From: Thermococcus barophilus MP
GTDB lineage: Archaea > Methanobacteriota_B > Thermococci > Thermococcales > Thermococcaceae
Direction: 5' to 3'
Assembly (NCBI RefSeq): GCF_000151105.2
Contig: NC_014804.1
Coordinates: 1,786,567 to 1,850,566 of the forward strand
DNA length: 64,000 nucleotides
Of the stretch, positions 63,814 through 64,000 are shown piece after piece (within the stretch, counting starts at the first letter, position 1; every line of letters begins with the position of its first letter). A program made the translations under genes and the position numbers. Below the pieces are notes generated by a model. It saw nothing but the letters and a program-made list of their open reading frames with translations, did no database searches and was not told the DNA's origin.

Positions 63814-64000
63814 ATGAGTGAGGTTTTTGTCTCTGTTCCTCAAGATTTGGCGAGGATTTTAAGGGTTAGTGAAAAAGATCTTCCAAAAGTCGTGAGGCTT
63901 TATCTGGCAATTGAGCTCTATCGTGAGGGAAAAATCAGCTTAGGTAAGGCGGCGGAGATTGCCAGAGTGACGAAGTGGGAGATGATGGAGATTCTAGCGT
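63814..64000 (+). CDS. UPF0175-family protein (partial, runs off the window)
   Basis: The 62 residues present start MSEVFVSVPQDLARILRVSE and continue VVRLYLAIELYREGKISLGKAAEIARVTKWEMMEILA, the UPF0175 helix-turn-helix-like pattern found in small antitoxin-type proteins beside PIN toxins. The ATG 63814 follows ATGGTGAGA. The 3' end and any toxin partner lie outside the window. Confidence 0.8.
   Translation, partial: MSEVFVSVPQDLARILRVSEKDLPKVVRLYLAIELYREGKISLGKAAEIARVTKWEMMEILA

Overview
The window is a gene-dense piece of a hyperthermophilic euryarchaeal chromosome, almost certainly Thermococcales (Thermococcus or a close relative). The reasons are the archaeal information-processing genes (three-subunit RPA, aIF2-gamma, Rpo7, Spt4, S6e, S24e, S27ae, aEF1-beta, thermosome, Sec61-beta), Thermococcales-type metabolism (PurP, split GMP synthase, GTP-dependent dephospho-CoA kinase, DGGGP synthase), GGTGA/GGAGGTGG ribosome-binding sites, AT-rich TATA boxes 25-40 bases before starts, tRNA genes with encoded CCA and a box C/D guide RNA. 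The species cannot be named from the sequence alone.

Layout. 1-5.4 kb: scpB, the rpa41-rpa14-rpa32 operon, then a minus-strand lipid and RNA-end group (DGGGP synthase, hypothetical, polynucleotide kinase). 5.4-6.8 kb: a decayed IS605-type tnpB. 7-14.3 kb: Lrp-like regulator, EngB, PRC-barrel coiled-coil protein, Sec61-beta and a translation/transcription block. 14.2-15.5 kb: a small palindrome-controlled gene and taw1. 15.6-27.9 kb: a large block linking a secreted alpha-toroid protein, a CetZ/FtsZ-like tubulin, a membrane protein and six type IV pilin-like or secreted proteins. 28-46.3 kb: a nearly complete purine pathway in several transcription units (guaA subunits, two purP, purF, purC, purM, purT, purE, purD, purSQL, guaB), interrupted by an AAA ATPase and an ABC exporter; purK, purB and purO are absent. 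46.5-51 kb: a microprotein, a frameshifted gene, a C/D sRNA, aEF1-beta, a TPR protein and the thermosome. 51-56 kb: a DUF104/PIN toxin-antitoxin pair, taw3, a Upf1-like helicase, a second AAA ATPase and tRNA-Glu/tRNA-Ile. 56-64 kb: a sugar nucleotidyltransferase, a structured non-coding RNA, an activated-sulfate (PAPS) cluster, a HEPN/MNT toxin-antitoxin locus with a broken HEPN gene, a TauE permease and the start of a UPF0175 gene.

Main observations. (1) cysC carries 69 bases of TOPO-type cloning vector, including a complete T7 promoter and NotI and EcoRI sites; this is an assembly artefact, so the truncated APS kinase is not real biology. (2) A palindrome-like box, roughly TTnACAT-WWTT-ATGTnAAAA, lies beside almost every purine transcription unit and points to an unidentified purine regulator. 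(3) A minus-strand structured RNA at about 56.92-57.10 kb is closed by a 16-bp helix that is perfect only in the minus-strand sense. (4) The CetZ/pilin-like block is the best candidate for a poorly described surface or secretion system. (5) Several autoregulated loci carry clear palindromic operators: both ATPase genes to differing degrees, HEPN/MNT, the microprotein at 46.56 kb and the small ORF at 14.3 kb.
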